Assembly (NCBI RefSeq): GCF_963676685.1
Contig: NC_092345.1
Span: forward strand, 48,071,838 to 48,135,837
Length of the DNA: 64,000 nucleotides
From: Mytilus edulis
Lineage: Eukaryota > Mollusca > Bivalvia > Mytilida > Mytilidae
Reading direction: 5' to 3'
Part shown: in pieces, positions 12,901-22,696 of the stretch
Layout of the letters: each line of letters opens with the position of its first letter
How positions within the stretch are numbered: position 1 is the first letter of the stretch
Made by a program: the position numbers and the translations under genes
Notes under the pieces: model-generated
Told to the model about the DNA's origin: nothing
Databases searched by the model: none
What the model saw: only the letters and a program-made list of their open reading frames with translations

Positions 12901-15900
12901 AGATCGATGGCTTGTGCGTCAACATGGTAAGCGTCTCCTGCTTTCCTCAACTACCAAAGCAAGGTTGTCGGCTCTCCGGACTTTCCCGAACAACTGAATA
13001 CCGAGTTTAGGAGCTTCTGTTCTTGCCTGGAAGTTGGCTATGTATGTTTCCTCCGCCCTTCCATTCCAGCTCAACTAAAAATTCAGAAAATCGTTGGACA
13101 ATTTTTGCATAGATATTTTTGTCTGCTGCTGACATTCTCACGTTGTTACAATATTAGATAGTCAATCAATAAAATGCTAATGAAATATTACATTGCTTTC
13201 AAAAAGGATTTGAGAACATTTGTCTTACTTTTTATGTCTCAAAGGTGGCTCATATATGAGGTTAATCGCTACGGAAACATATATTTTGATATACATATCA
13301 GTTGAACAATAATATTTTATCACATGTGGTATTCTAACTTTCCAGAGAATGATGAATACCCTTTGCAGGAGATATCTCTTGGTCCTGAATTTCTAAAACC
13401 AAGAAATCAGTTATACAGCAAGAAACGATTAGTTCCTAAAGGTATAAATTTTACATAAAGTATCATTTAAACAAATAAAATGAATGAAAGCATTTTATGA
13501 ACTACAGCAAGAATTTACTTTTAATATGATACAAATAGATTCATATATGATTTTGTTTTAAAATGAATACCAGTATACAAAACTGGATGGAAGCTTTTCT
13601 CAAATATTATACATATGCAAATAATTTACTTCTGTTTCTACAATGGTGTCAATCATCTGATGATAGTGATCTGGACTTTCATCCGATTCAAATATGTAAA
13701 ATAATTGTCAAAAAGTGCAGAGCAAAATAATTTGGTGTTCAGCGGCAAAAACAAAAACGTGCAACGTCTAATACATTGACTGAACAATATCTACTGACAA
13801 TGGAACGGCACATAGAACTATGGTGATGGACAGAGAGAACACAATGACAAACCATGAGTTTCAAGCTCCTTGCTTGGAACATGCACATTAAATATTTGAT
13901 CACAGTGATGTAACTGCATAGCGTGAGAACAAACTATTAACATCAGGTCGGCGTGAAGCACAAAGAAAAAACATGAAAAGAACACAAAGCACAAAGTGCA
14001 GACAAAATTAACTGAAATCTATCTCAAAGCGAATTTCAACTAATAAATAAAACATTCGATTGCTTTGATTTGCCAGTGATTTGTATTGAACGGCTATATA
14101 TTTGAATACTTTTGATTTCTATTCAACAATCAATCTTATTTTTGTCTATATCAATCTTTAATTGAGGGGGCAGGACCTTTTTCGGGATGTCGGGATCGTG
14201 CGTTTTTAAGCTCGGAATTTCGGGATTGATCCTTTCAGGATCCGGGAATTCTTTTTTCGAATTTCGGGATGTCGGGATTAATTTCTTTTAAATTCGGACC
14301 TCGGGATTTCAGTATCAGGAATCCTTCGATCCCCCTCTTTAATCTACAAATTGAAAACGTTCATTTCGTCAACAAAATTTTAACACGAAAAAAGCTGCTG
14401 ATATAATGTTTAGCAGAAAAACAGAAACGGGAAGTTTGAGAATTAAATATTACATAGATTGCTCAGTCTTTTAGAATATTGCTAAAAATGTACAAAAGTT
14501 TATTATGGGGAAAAACAGTCATTAATTTACAAAATATATAATGTTCCATTTGTGGTGTGAGTATCCTGTTTTGATTATAAATGTACCTGTCGAAATTTTT
14601 ATTTTTTGTATTGTCTTTGGATATAAGTTTTTCAACACGAACGTGTATTGTGGATGGTTGTGTTGCCATTTTAGTACATGAAGTTGGACTACACATCATG
14701 TATACATACTATTTTGTTATTTCAGATCCAGCCAAACTAGAACGAAGTAGTTCGGAAAACGTTATATCATTAAGCACATACAACCGACCCTCGGAAAACA
14801 GGCATAGTAATAAGGTTGCTCGAATATCATCTGCAAGATCGTACGATAAAATGTATGCCAAATCTCAATCAAGAGAGAATAATGGCAATTTATTCAAATC
14901 CAAACCCAGGAAAAATCTGTCACTTTCGTATAAACTTGCAGATATAGCTGACTTAAATGAGTTTGATGAGGAAAATGTATCACCCGAAAATTATTCACGC
15001 TCCTCATCTTTTTATCGCCTTTCTAGTTCTATGAATGATTTATCAAGGCCTTCAACTCGAATGATAAATATGAGAAAAAGTGTTTCACTGGAGCAAATGA
15101 ATAAAACTAATAATTCAGTGAACAACTATTCTTATTACCCGAAAGTCAAAAAATTTCAAGACAGTGAGGTATATAAAAATGATGGTCGTCAATATAAACG
15201 AAAGAAAACAATCTCTAACAAGGAAAAAGCGCTTTTTGACTTTAGAAATTCTAAGCTTAAGGTTTCTGAATCTTCTAACCAGTCAATGCGTCACAGAGGC
15301 AATGAACGTAAGATGAAGACGATAAGAGAATCGAACGAAAACATTCAACACACACATAGAACATCTAAACAAAAAGATGTACAGATGCTTCAAAGGCCTG
15401 TATCAGTCTCTTCGTATAATTCTCTTAGGAATATTGACAATTCATTTGAACCACGTCCAGCTAGTAGGAGTTCTGAAAACAGGTTTATGTTATTAAAAAA
15501 GCAAATGAAACACAGTATAGAGAGACCAGAAGAAAGAAAGAAACCAATGAGTAAAAGGACAAATTGGAAATCACCTTATTTTCTACATCCTGTCAAACCG
15601 GCTCGGTCATCTATAAAGACTTACAACAAATTAAAAAATCCAAAGATAGAACCTTTCAAATCTAAAACTTTTGTGACGACATCAAACAAAAAGTTTGCCT
15701 CAAGAGAATTTGCAACGACGGACTATGAAATCAAATCTGGTATGTATGTATGGGTGAATCATTTATCGTAAGTGTCGAGATAACTGTGAGACTGTTGCTT
15801 AAAACACATCCAACATTTAAAAACATTTAAGCACAAACAAATGTTGATTATCTTCTTATTTTGTGTCAAAAAAAATCATAATTAATAGTTTTATATTTAG

Positions 15901-16525
15901 TGTCTATCAAGGGTATAAAGTCAACCACCCGACAACAATACGTAAGGCATGGTATTTCGGATTTGAATTTTTTATACATTGAGGTGCACCTACGAGTTGC
16001 AATAACAGTTTTAGTATATTGATACAACATGCTTTTTAAAAAAAGGAATGTTTCATGTTTATGATGACTGCTTACAAATTCACTGTATTACAGCAGAAAA
16101 CAACTGAAATTCGCCGTTATAATGAATGTTTTAACAAAGCACCGTCTCGAAGACAAATATTCTAAAATAGTCCTACGCGTAGTGGTTTTGTTTTTTAGAG
16201 ATAACGTCTGACCCAATCAGGACGTCCGAAACAAAGATTAACTGCAAACAAAATCTTATGAGTGAAATACTCTTTTAAGTCATGAACATTTCAGCATAAC
16301 TTACGATATGTTGTGTCGAAAGATGTTTTGTAAAAAGAGCCCCTGCCAATGACATTTCATTTTTGACTTGAAACCCGAATGGCAATTTGATTTCATTTTT
16401 ATTACATTTCAGATTCGGGTGTTTCAGCAGACGATTCAACTTCATCTTTATTTGAAGAAGGATATCCACTGCCAGACACCATTCAAAATTTCAAGTCTAA
16501 CGCCAGACGTCAAGTTTGGCATTGA
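733..16525 (+). CDS. Type I single-pass membrane protein, paralogue 1 (5' exon missing)
   Basis: Not a gene I can name. Exons joined by consensus AG/GT sites and compatible phases: 733-925, 2322-2425, 8337-8459, 9007-9210, 10210-10331, 10691-10808, 11380-11388, 11926-12123, 13346-13441, 14726-15739, 16413-16525 (TGA). They join without a break to 764 residues. The first exon begins in phase 1, so a start/signal-peptide exon lies upstream, probably outside the window. Residues 1-291 are an extracellular region with spaced cysteines (CxFP...W...YGT near the start; FWET; YYSGLY; FVCI). Residues about 302-324 are a transmembrane helix followed by basic residues. Residues 325-764 are a Ser/Arg/Lys-rich cytoplasmic tail with no recognised domain. 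The ectodomain pattern resembles the invertebrate DUF7042-DUF7045 block (recollection, not searched). Every exon has a counterpart in the gene at 22697-37825, which supports the model strongly. Intron positions and phases match. Function unknown; the architecture suggests a receptor or adhesion-like protein (inference). Confidence 0.85.
1010..1215. repeat. Dispersed repeat family D
   Basis: Degenerate copy with 'aaacacaggaaaagaattgaa' type start and 'ttggattgaacctggtt' end, matching copies at 56100-56290, 62090-62290 and 63790-63975. Intronic. Confidence 0.5.
1690..1875. repeat. Dispersed repeat family A ('cgcgtttcgtctacataaga')
   Basis: Recognisable by tacgccagtcgcgcgtttcg followed by tctacataagact. 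Further copies at 7318-7495 (reverse), 51465-51645, 56445-56625 and 62895-63035 (reverse). Probably a SINE-like family; the ends are not sharply defined. Confidence 0.6.
2322..2425 (+). CDS. Paralogue 1 ectodomain exon 2
   Basis: Too short to stand out and found only by comparison with the paralogue exon 24441-24547. Acceptor 'ttattcag' ends at 2321; donor GTAAGT at 2426. The peptide contains GYLYICLSFTRVN and ENSYYFYMRS, matching NAYICYQFTYVN and NNYYFYMQS of the second gene. It enters in phase 2 and leaves in phase 1 as in the paralogue. Confidence 0.85.
2870..2975 (-). repeat. Dispersed repeat family B, short reverse copy
   Basis: Contains 'gagtctcattggcaatcata' and 'ctacatcttctttt', the reverse of the family-B core found at 11695, 17035, 21850, 25835 and 27625. 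Confidence 0.6.
5259..5370. repeat. 112-bp foldback element
   Basis: Arms starting tgttccggaccatatgagta and ending in the complement (tactcataaggtccggaaca). Middle carries further 'gaccat' palindromic words. MITE-like; intronic. Confidence 0.7.
6863..7102 (-). CDS. Possible coding remnant inside the 6.1-8.15 kb inverted-repeat element
   Basis: Minus-strand frame rich in Ser, Thr, Lys and acidic residues (HHSSSPGSSKKHS, TPKRIRTLSSM, NPEDDDTTIVNEK). It lies between the two 470-bp arms, so it may be the tail of a transposon-encoded protein or captured host exon. No domain recognised. Confidence 0.25.
   Translation of the reverse strand: MHHSSSPGSSKKHSCTPQKSITPKRIRTLSSMKHSTASFSANDNTTSINPEDDDTTIVNEKTTTCTQIYNGTGLQEKMI
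7318..7495 (-). repeat. Dispersed repeat family A, reverse copy
   Basis: Contains 'gatgagtcttatgtagacga' and 'aacgcacgtctagcgtac', nested in the inverted-repeat element. Confidence 0.6.
7503..7668. repeat. 83-bp tandem duplication
   Basis: Two adjacent copies beginning tataagaccaaaaacaggca and containing gtcatggtaaagtagatgtg, differing at a few sites. Confidence 0.8.
8305..8330. repeat. Poly-T tract at splice acceptor
   Basis: About 26 consecutive T ending at caatag, forming the polypyrimidine tract of the exon at 8337. Confidence 0.85.
8337..9210 (+). CDS. Paralogue 1 ectodomain exons 3 and 4 (FWET module)
   Basis: Two exons, 8337-8459 and 9007-9210. Exon 3 carries NERVSFWETG and AEFNSMVKV (paralogue: NERISFWETT, AEFNSMVKS). 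Exon 4 carries YCMDPLLGNFYYS, DVCNGDG, LLTVCENRQ and a further Cys (paralogue: NCMTHILGDFTYYYG, LTVCGGDNRQ). The acceptor of exon 3 is preceded by a very long polypyrimidine tract (about 26 consecutive T, 8305-8330). Confidence 0.85.
9382..9905 (-). mobile_element. 5'-truncated retroelement copy, 3' part only
   Basis: Reverse copy of the 3' region at 29150-29672: shares (in reverse) 'gctccagacctcaattaaac', 'tcatacaagactaacaaagg', 'ttgagatctcaacctccc' and the terminal 'ttgagaatggaaat'. No coding part remains. Confidence 0.7.
9950..10105 (-). repeat. Dispersed repeat family C, reverse copy
   Basis: Contains 'tttggtgggtttcatgttgc' and 'ttcttttgtagtggctttgt', the reverse of the family at 12500-12690. 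Confidence 0.5.
10210..10808 (+). CDS. Paralogue 1 ectodomain exons 5 and 6
   Basis: Exons 10210-10331 and 10691-10808. Exon 5 has LFCVSAI, TYYSGLYNPG and LTTFRFVCI (paralogue LGCLSVI, TYYSGLYNMD, LTTFQFLCI) and ends in phase 0. Exon 6 starts at GCT after 'ggtcag' and ends at residue 288 with ELYVMTAK (paralogue QLYILKAS). All splice sites are consensus. Confidence 0.85.
11380..11388 (+). CDS. 9-nt microexon of paralogue 1
   Basis: Nine bases, caacttgtc, between 'tttttgtag' and GTAAGT. With the phase-1 base before it and CA after it, it encodes Thr-Thr-Cys then Pro. Skipping it keeps the frame. The second gene has a 9-nt exon with the same phase and the same Thr-Cys at the same place (28163-28171), which argues that it is real. 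It adds one Cys to the juxtamembrane ectodomain. Confidence 0.75.
11685..11835 (+). repeat. Dispersed repeat family B
   Basis: Core 'gtatgagtgccaatgagaca' followed by 'gtcaaagtacggtcctcgac'. Sits in the intron just before the transmembrane exon. Confidence 0.7.
11926..12123 (+). CDS. Paralogue 1 transmembrane exon
   Basis: Exon after 'tattttgtag'. Encodes a short linker, a hydrophobic run NIVAIVLGVIFGLIFLIL and following Ile residues, then a stop-transfer stretch YCKKQRQKQK and more Lys. The second gene carries VLAIVLGVIFGLLFLLLL and a Cys/Lys-rich flank in the same position (29910-30092). Confidence 0.9.
12495..12695 (+). repeat. Dispersed repeat family C
   Basis: Runs from gagggacgaaagataccaaa through aaactgacaacgccatggct to cccaccaaaaactaggggtg. 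A frequent repeat in this window. Confidence 0.65.
14162..14345. repeat. Short 'cgggat'-rich foldback repeat
   Basis: Ends 'ttgagggggcagga' and 'gatccccctcttt' are approximately complementary; the interior has repeated 'tcgggatgtcgggat'. MITE-like, intronic. Confidence 0.55.
14726..15739 (+). CDS. Paralogue 1 large cytoplasmic-tail exon
   Basis: A 1014-nt exon following 'ttatttcag'; the open frame upstream of 14726 is intron read-through. It encodes 337 residues rich in Ser, Arg, Lys and Asn with no recognised fold. Motifs shared with the second gene's 1089-nt exon are LSRPSTRMINMRKSVSLEQM, NWKSPYFL, then an SxKT/K/EPFKSKT block and FASREFATTDYE at the end. The basic, low-complexity make-up suggests disorder and phosphorylation or cytoskeletal binding (inference). 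Confidence 0.9.
16413..16525 (+). CDS. Paralogue 1 terminal exon (DSGVSADDS)
   Basis: Last exon after 'attacatttcag', beginning DSGVSADDS and ending GYPLPDTIQNF...RRQVWH and TGA. The start motif and the YPLPD...WH ending match the second terminal exon of the paralogue (37689-37825). An AATAAA lies at 16621-16626, about 100 nt past the stop. Confidence 0.9.
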
Positions 16526-16620
16526 AAATCGTCTTACGATTTTTTTTTATGAATTTGCAACCGTATATCGTGACGAACCAACATGATGAATTTTATACAG
16601 TGTATCCTTAACAATTGTTT

Positions 16621-16626
16621 AATAAA
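16621..16626 (+). promoter_or_regulatory. Candidate polyadenylation signal of paralogue 1
   Basis: AATAAA 96 nt downstream of the TGA at 16523-16525; no other gene feature competes for it. Position and sequence fit, but such hexamers are common in AT-rich DNA. Confidence 0.5.
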
Positions 16627-17029
16627 ATATTAAGAAAATCAAAACATGTATATTCATTTTGTCTTTTTAGTTCATTGAATAATGACATCATGTAAACAGT
16701 CACTTAATCCAGAACAGAACAAATCAATTGCATGCAGCATGTACATGTATGAGTACATGTTATATCACATTGACTTACTGTGCTGTTGATGAAAATATTC
16801 TTTTTATGAGTACATAAGACCTATTGTAAATTTGATATAATAATTTGAAGCAGGCTATGCAATTTCATTAAAATATTATCCTACTCTTATTGCAACTTAT
16901 TCAGATGATTATAATTTTTTTCACTTTTCACTGAAATGCCGTTTTTTTATTACTAAATTAGGTATTTCCTCCAGTATTTGTAAAATAGAATAACACGACG
17001 TTTATTATACTAGTACATGTATTTGAATA

Positions 17030-17440
17030 TATAGATATAGGAAGATGTGGTATGAGTGCTAATGAGACAACTCTCTATTCAAGTCACAATTTATAAAAGT
17101 CAACCATTATAGGTCATGGTACGGTCTTCAACATGGAACCTTTTGGCTCACATCGAACAGCAAGCTATAAAGGGCCCCAAATAATAACTAGTCCAAAACC
17201 ATTCAAACGGGAAAACAAACGGTCTAATCTGAATAAAAAAAACGAATAACGAGAAACACTTATGAACCACATCAACAAACGACAACTACTGAACATCAGA
17301 TTCCTGAATTAGGACCAAACAATTGCAGCTGGATTAAACTGTTTAATGGTACCAAACCTTCTCCCTTATCTGAAACAATAGTTTAACATCACAACATAGA
17401 AAGACAAACTATAAAATATCAATTGGAATGGCTTAACTCA
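17030..17440 (+). repeat. Dispersed repeat family B, long copy
   Basis: From 'gaagatgtggtatgagtgct' through 'aagctataaagggccccaaa' and 'gaaccacatcaacaaacgac' to an AT-rich end. Together with 21845-22185 it shows the full-length form of this roughly 400-bp family. Intergenic between the two paralogues. Confidence 0.75.
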
Positions 17441-17485
17441 ATCAAAAAACGTAGTAACACAAATGAACATACACATGCATGCTTT

Positions 17486-17882
17486 TTATACGCCCGTCAA
17501 AATTTTGACGGGACGTATAATGGTATACAAATTGCCGGCGTCCGTCTGTCCGTCTGTCTGTCTGTCGTAAACATGTCGCACCGTAAGTTGAGAACGACTC
17601 ATCCAAATTTCATGAAACTTAATATAATAGTTGTTCCTTATGATGGTCAAACAATCTGTATACTTTTTGGTGAAAATAAGATTAAAAACAATTTCTGATT
17701 ATTGCTTAAAACTTAATACTCTTAGTTATATTTATCTAATTTAAAAGATCTGTATACTTTTTGGTGATGATTCAAAATTTTATTTTAGAGTTATTGTGTT
17801 TTTGGTTAAAAAAAAGGGGGGGTCACATGTCACGCTGTATCTCGGAAACTATTTATGATTATTGCACACAACGACGGGCGTC
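17486..17882. mobile_element. Nonautonomous element E with 'cgcccgtc' ends
   Basis: Starts with a palindrome cgcccgtcaaaattttgacg and ends 'acgacgggcgt', giving short inverted ends. Contains a gtccgtctgtctgtc run. A solo end of the same family is at 35160-35236. Confidence 0.6.
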
Positions 17883-18159
17883 TTGAAATCAAAGCAATAA
17901 AAGTATTGCTAAATATGTAAATATGATGCAATTTACTTTTAACGTCAACTGATTTTGAATTTACTATCTTCATACGGTTTGGTTTTCAGGTTTGAATTTT
18001 AAAATGATCATTGAGATTTAAGGGGTAGAAAAACAGGTACATGTATGACCATGTAATTTGATCCAGTCGAATTGAGCTGTATCAAATATAGTTATTATGT
18101 ATTTGTATAAAAATTCAAATGTGTATAATTTCCGAAAACTCATGCAATCTGCAATTGTG

Positions 18160-18240
18160 AAAGAGAGGCGAAAGATACCAGAGGTAAATTCAAACTGATA
18201 AGTCGAAAATAAACTGAAAACGTCATGCGCAGCATGCTAA
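18160..18240 (+). repeat. Family C fragment
   Basis: 'gagaggcgaaagatacca' and 'aaataaactgaaaacgtcat' match the start of family C at 12500. Confidence 0.45.
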
Positions 18241-18549
18241 CGTTAATAATAGTTATTGATGTTTGATCCAGTTAGAAGGCGATAACTGACACTACATGGA
18301 ACTAATCTGTTGTCATTAAAAAAATCTGTCATGACCATCAAGTTTCTAAATTTTTGTCAACAAAATCAATAGCTCCATGGAAGTAATACCCCATATTGCT
18401 CGTTCTTGTAAACTAGCATGTCTTATATCGTCTTTCTCTCACGAAAAGTTAGTTACGTAACCGGTTCTTGTAACACAAGTGATATGCGGTGTAAGAGTTA
18501 TGTGCTCCATAACTAAGATAAACACCTTGTAGCTCGTTTGAATTGTTTG

Positions 18550-18715
18550 ACATTTGTCATTTCGGAGCCTTTTATAGCTGACTATGTGGTATGCGTCTCG
18601 CTCATTGTCGAAGGCCGTACGGTACCCTATATTTGTTAATTTCTGTGTAATTTGGTATCTTGTGAAGAGTTGTCTCTTTGGCAATCATACCATATCTTCT
18701 TTTTTTATCATTATA
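18550..18715 (-). repeat. Family B fragment, reverse
   Basis: Contains 'ttggtatcttgtgaagagtt' and 'ggcaatcataccatatcttc'; abuts the Helitron-like element on its right. Confidence 0.55.
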
Positions 18716-18748
18716 GCTAGCTGTAAAACTAATGCGTACACAACAAAC

Positions 18749-20535
18749 TAGAGGCTCTAAAGAGCCTGTGTCGCTCACCTTGGTCTTGTGCATATTAAAT
18801 AATGGACACGGATAAATTCATGACATAATTGTATTTTGGTGATAGTGATGTGTTTGTAGATCTTACTTTACTGAACATTCTTGTTGCTACAATTATCTCT
18901 GTCTATAATGAACTTGGCCCAGTAATTACAGTGGAAAATATTTTCTACAAATTTACAAAATTTTATGAAAAATGTTAAAAATTAACTATAAAGGGCAATA
19001 ACTTATTTGTAGATCTTATTTTGTTGAACTTTATTGCTGTATACAGTTTAAATCTATCTATAATAATATTCAAGATAATAACAAAAAATGGCAAAATTTC
19101 CTTAAAATTACCAATTCAGGACAGTAAGTTGGTTAGTAACCTAACAACGGGTTGTCCGATCCATGTGAAAACATCAGGGCAGATAGATCTTGACCTGATA
19201 AACAATTAAACCCTGTCAGATTTTCTCTAAATGCTTCGGTTTTTGAGTTATAAGCCAAAAACTGCATTTTACCCCTATGTTCTATTATTAGCCGTGGCAG
19301 CCATTTTGGTTGATTGGTCAGGTCACGCCACACATTTTTAAAACAAATTACCCCAATGATGATTGTGGCAAAGTTTAGTTTAATTTGGCCCAGTAGTTTC
19401 AGAGAAGAAGATTTTTGTAAAAGATTACTAAGATTTACGAAAAAATGGTTAAAAATTGACTATAAAGGGCAATAACTCCTTCAGGGGTCAACTGACCATT
19501 TTGGTCATGCTGTCTTATTTGTAAATCTTACTTTGCTGAACATTATTGCTGTTTACAGTTTATCTCTATCTATAATAATATTCAAGATAATAACCAAAAA
19601 CAGCAAAATTTCCTTAAAATTACCAATTCAGGGGCAGCAACCCAACAACAGGTTGTCCAATTCATCTGAAAATTTCAGGACAGATAGATCTTGACCTGAT
19701 AAACACTTTTACTGCGTCAGATTTGCTCTAAATGCTTTGGTTTTTGAGTTATAAGCCAAAAACTGCATTTTACCCCTATGTTCTATTTTTAGCCATGGCG
19801 GCCATCTTGGTTGGTTGGCCGAGTCACGCCACACATTTTTTAAACTAGATATCCCAAAGATGATTGTGGCCAAGTTTGGATTAATTTGGCCCAGTTGTTT
19901 CAGAGGAGAAGATTTTTCTCAAAGATTACTAAGATTTACGAAAAATGGTTAAAAATTGACTATAAAGGTCAATAACTCCTAAAGGGGTCAACTGACCATT
20001 TTGGTCATGTTGACTTATTTGTAAATCTTACTTTGCTGAACATTATTGCTGTTTACAGTTTATCTCTATCTATAATAATATTCAAGATAATAGCCAAAAA
20101 CAGCAAAAATTCCCTAAAATTACCAGTTCAGGGGCAGCAACCCAATAACAGGTTGTCGGATTCATCTGAAAATTTGAGGGCAGATAGATCTGGACCTGAT
20201 AAACAATTTTATGTCTGTCAGATTTGCTCTAAATGCTTTGGTTTTTGAGTTATAAGCCAAAAACTGCATTTTATCCCTATGTTCTATTTTTAGCCATGGC
20301 GGCCATCTTGGTTGGTTGGCCGGGTCACGCCACTCATTTTTTAAACTAGATACCCCAATGATGATTGTGGCCAAGTTTGGTTTAATTTGGCCCAGTAGTT
20401 TCAGAGGAGAAGATTTTTGTAAAAGTTAACGACGACGGACGACGGACGACGGACGACGACGACGACGGACACCGGACGCCAAGTGATGGGAAAAGCTCAC
20501 TTGGCCCTTCGGGACAGATGAGCTAAAAAGGGAAG
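18749..20535 (-). mobile_element. Helitron/pearl-like nonautonomous element with central tandem repeats
   Basis: Read on the minus strand the 3' end is a hairpin AGGCTCTTTAGAGCCT followed by CTAG and then T, the form of a Helitron 3' end (hairpin plus CTRR). The other end carries ttttagctcatctg with a GGCCC-type hairpin and a GAC/GTC microsatellite (20426-20470). The middle is about three units of roughly 500 bp. The second copy at 41842-43388 shares both ends but has unrelated 166-bp units. Matches what is known of bivalve pearl elements and HINE/Helentron derivatives; no Rep/helicase gene is present. Confidence 0.7.
18965..20430. repeat. About 500-bp tandem repeat, roughly three copies
   Basis: The word 'tgaacattattgctgtttac' (or near variant) recurs at about 19024, 19536 and 20036, and 'tataagccaaaaactgcatt' recurs with the same spacing. 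A truncated unit precedes them (18870-18960). Confidence 0.85.
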
Positions 20536-21844
20536 AAGGTATTCTTTATACAATGATAAATCTGGAGTATAGTCATTTCAAATTATACATAAATTTTAAA
20601 TGACCAGAACTGAATTGCTGCTCCAAATATGTAAAACTATATCCTAAATAATACAAGAATTGAAAGTCACGTTAAAATAACAGATTTATTGTCAAGATTG
20701 TGTACTCATTTGTGAAATATTCTAATTCAATATTTGAAACAGTAATTATATACTGCACAATAGAGGGATTCAACTGAAAGCGAAAAGACAAAAAGAAATG
20801 ATATATCATTTAATGAATAGGGTTAAAATCTTTTTTTGCTCTCCGTCATGATTTAAAACAAAAAGAAAATAGTAATTATATTAAAGAGACGTCACACTAA
20901 TACGTGTGTAACTAGGTGAAAATAAACGCAAATTATGTATAAATATATATAAAATGGCGACAATAATTTATAAGATACCATAAATGTGTTGTAAATATGC
21001 AAATGAGTGATGAATGTGGAATTTTACATATTAATAATCGGTTACTTATTCTCATACGGTAGGAATTTCAATTACTTTCTCCTTAATCCTTAGCAGAAAC
21101 ATATATATATTCTGTTCCCAGTTCAGGAATAAATATTTCTTTGTGATTCTTTGTAAAGAGGTAGATTACGTTATTTAAAAAAAAAAGAGGCAGAAGAGAT
21201 GAAGGGGACATTCGAAAGTCGAAAAGAAACTGACTGGTAAACAAACGAAAAACGACGCAAAGACAAACTAGTCTCCAAAAAAAACACAAAGCATAGAAGA
21301 ACTTAAATCTGAGAAACATCATGAATTCTATCACAAAGGAGGTCTAAGCTGCCCAAAAAAAATGGTTCAGAAGAGTTTTGTAGTTGTGATTTGCATCAAC
21401 TTCGTTGTATAATATCTTTTTACAGATACATTGTTCATATTTACCCTCGTTTTAATGTAATTTATTGATTTCTTACTTGAATGGTTTTACCAGAAGGGAT
21501 TTGATTGTCCCAAAAAGGAAAAAAAAAAAAACCAACATAATAAATGTGACGTTACCGATAAAGTTTGATCGCTCTATCTATATAAATAATTTGTTCGTGT
21601 ACTATTACATCACGCAAAATGACCCTTATGCTTTATATCCCAATATGCTTACTTAAGTTCGATACAGTATTATACTTTACCATTATTTTTCATGTATTCT
21701 TATTGGATGATGTCAATGCATAGTTCGACAATTTAATGTCTTCACGGTATCGCAGAGCATGATAATTATTGATTGCAAAGTTGAAATTACTAGTAATACA
21801 TCATAGGAGAAAATCGATAATACCGACCTCAATCAGAAGTTAAA

Positions 21845-22185
21845 CATAAATATATATGTAAGATGTGGTATGAGTGCCAATGAGACAACCCTCCATCAAA
21901 GTTACAATTTGTAAAAGTAAACGATTATAGGTCAAAGAACGGTCTTAAACACGGAGCCCTGGCTTACATCGAACAACAAGCTATATATGGCATCAAAAAT
22001 GACTAGTTTTACAACCATTTAAACAGACACACAAGCGGTCTTATCTTCATAAAAACCGAGGAAAGAAAAACGCGCATGAACTACATAAATAACCGACAAC
22101 CACGTGCACTAAACATCAGGTTCCTGACTTAGGACAGATGCAAACAAACTATCTGTCTATTACAAATCAGGAATCTCCCCAATGA
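21845..22185 (+). repeat. Dispersed repeat family B, long copy
   Basis: Begins 'gatgtggtatgagtgccaat', includes 'gaacaacaagctatatatgg' and ends near 'aggacagatgcaaacaaact'. About 500 nt before the first exon of paralogue 2. Confidence 0.75.
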
Positions 22186-22696
22186 CAGTACTTTGTACTA
22201 CATTTGTAGCTTTATATTTTCCGTATTCAAACATATGGGGGTGATGGCAGATCTTTGATACGTGTAGTTATTTGTATTGAATAATTATAATTTTTTTTAC
22301 AAACTTTTAAAATCTCGTCAATTTAGATCTTAGTATTTTGCATTGCCACCCATCGATTGTTACATGCTATTAGTATGTACATGTAGTATGTCGACATTTG
22401 TCAATAGCTTCGAGTAATCTCAGATCTGTACTTAGTGTCTTTTTGTTGTTGGGATATACAAGTACCTTGCCACGTCCACGTCATCTTCAATATACCCATC
22501 GAAATGATTACTTTTCCTCGAATAAAAATCAATAAATAAGACTAATTAGCGACATTTCACTTGCCATGATCAGCTCGACAATTATCTTATTCATTTCACT
22601 TCTTTAAAACGAAAAGACGATAAATTGAAATTTGATTTAATGTCAGCCATTACTATCACAGAGGTACAAAGCGCTTTAATACCATTGCACTTGTAG

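Noticed and set aside
14581-14725. In-frame ATG extension upstream of the paralogue 1 tail exon
   Set aside because: A good acceptor at 14725 and phase agreement with the previous exon and the paralogue show this part is intron.
18965-20430. CRISPR-like array
   Set aside because: Units are about 500 bp and directly adjacent with no spacers; eukaryotic transposon core.
21362-21411. Short hydrophobic peptide starting MVQKSFVVVICINF as the missing signal-peptide exon of paralogue 2
   Set aside because: It ends in a stop, has no good donor, and could not supply the phase-1 end required by the exon at 22697.
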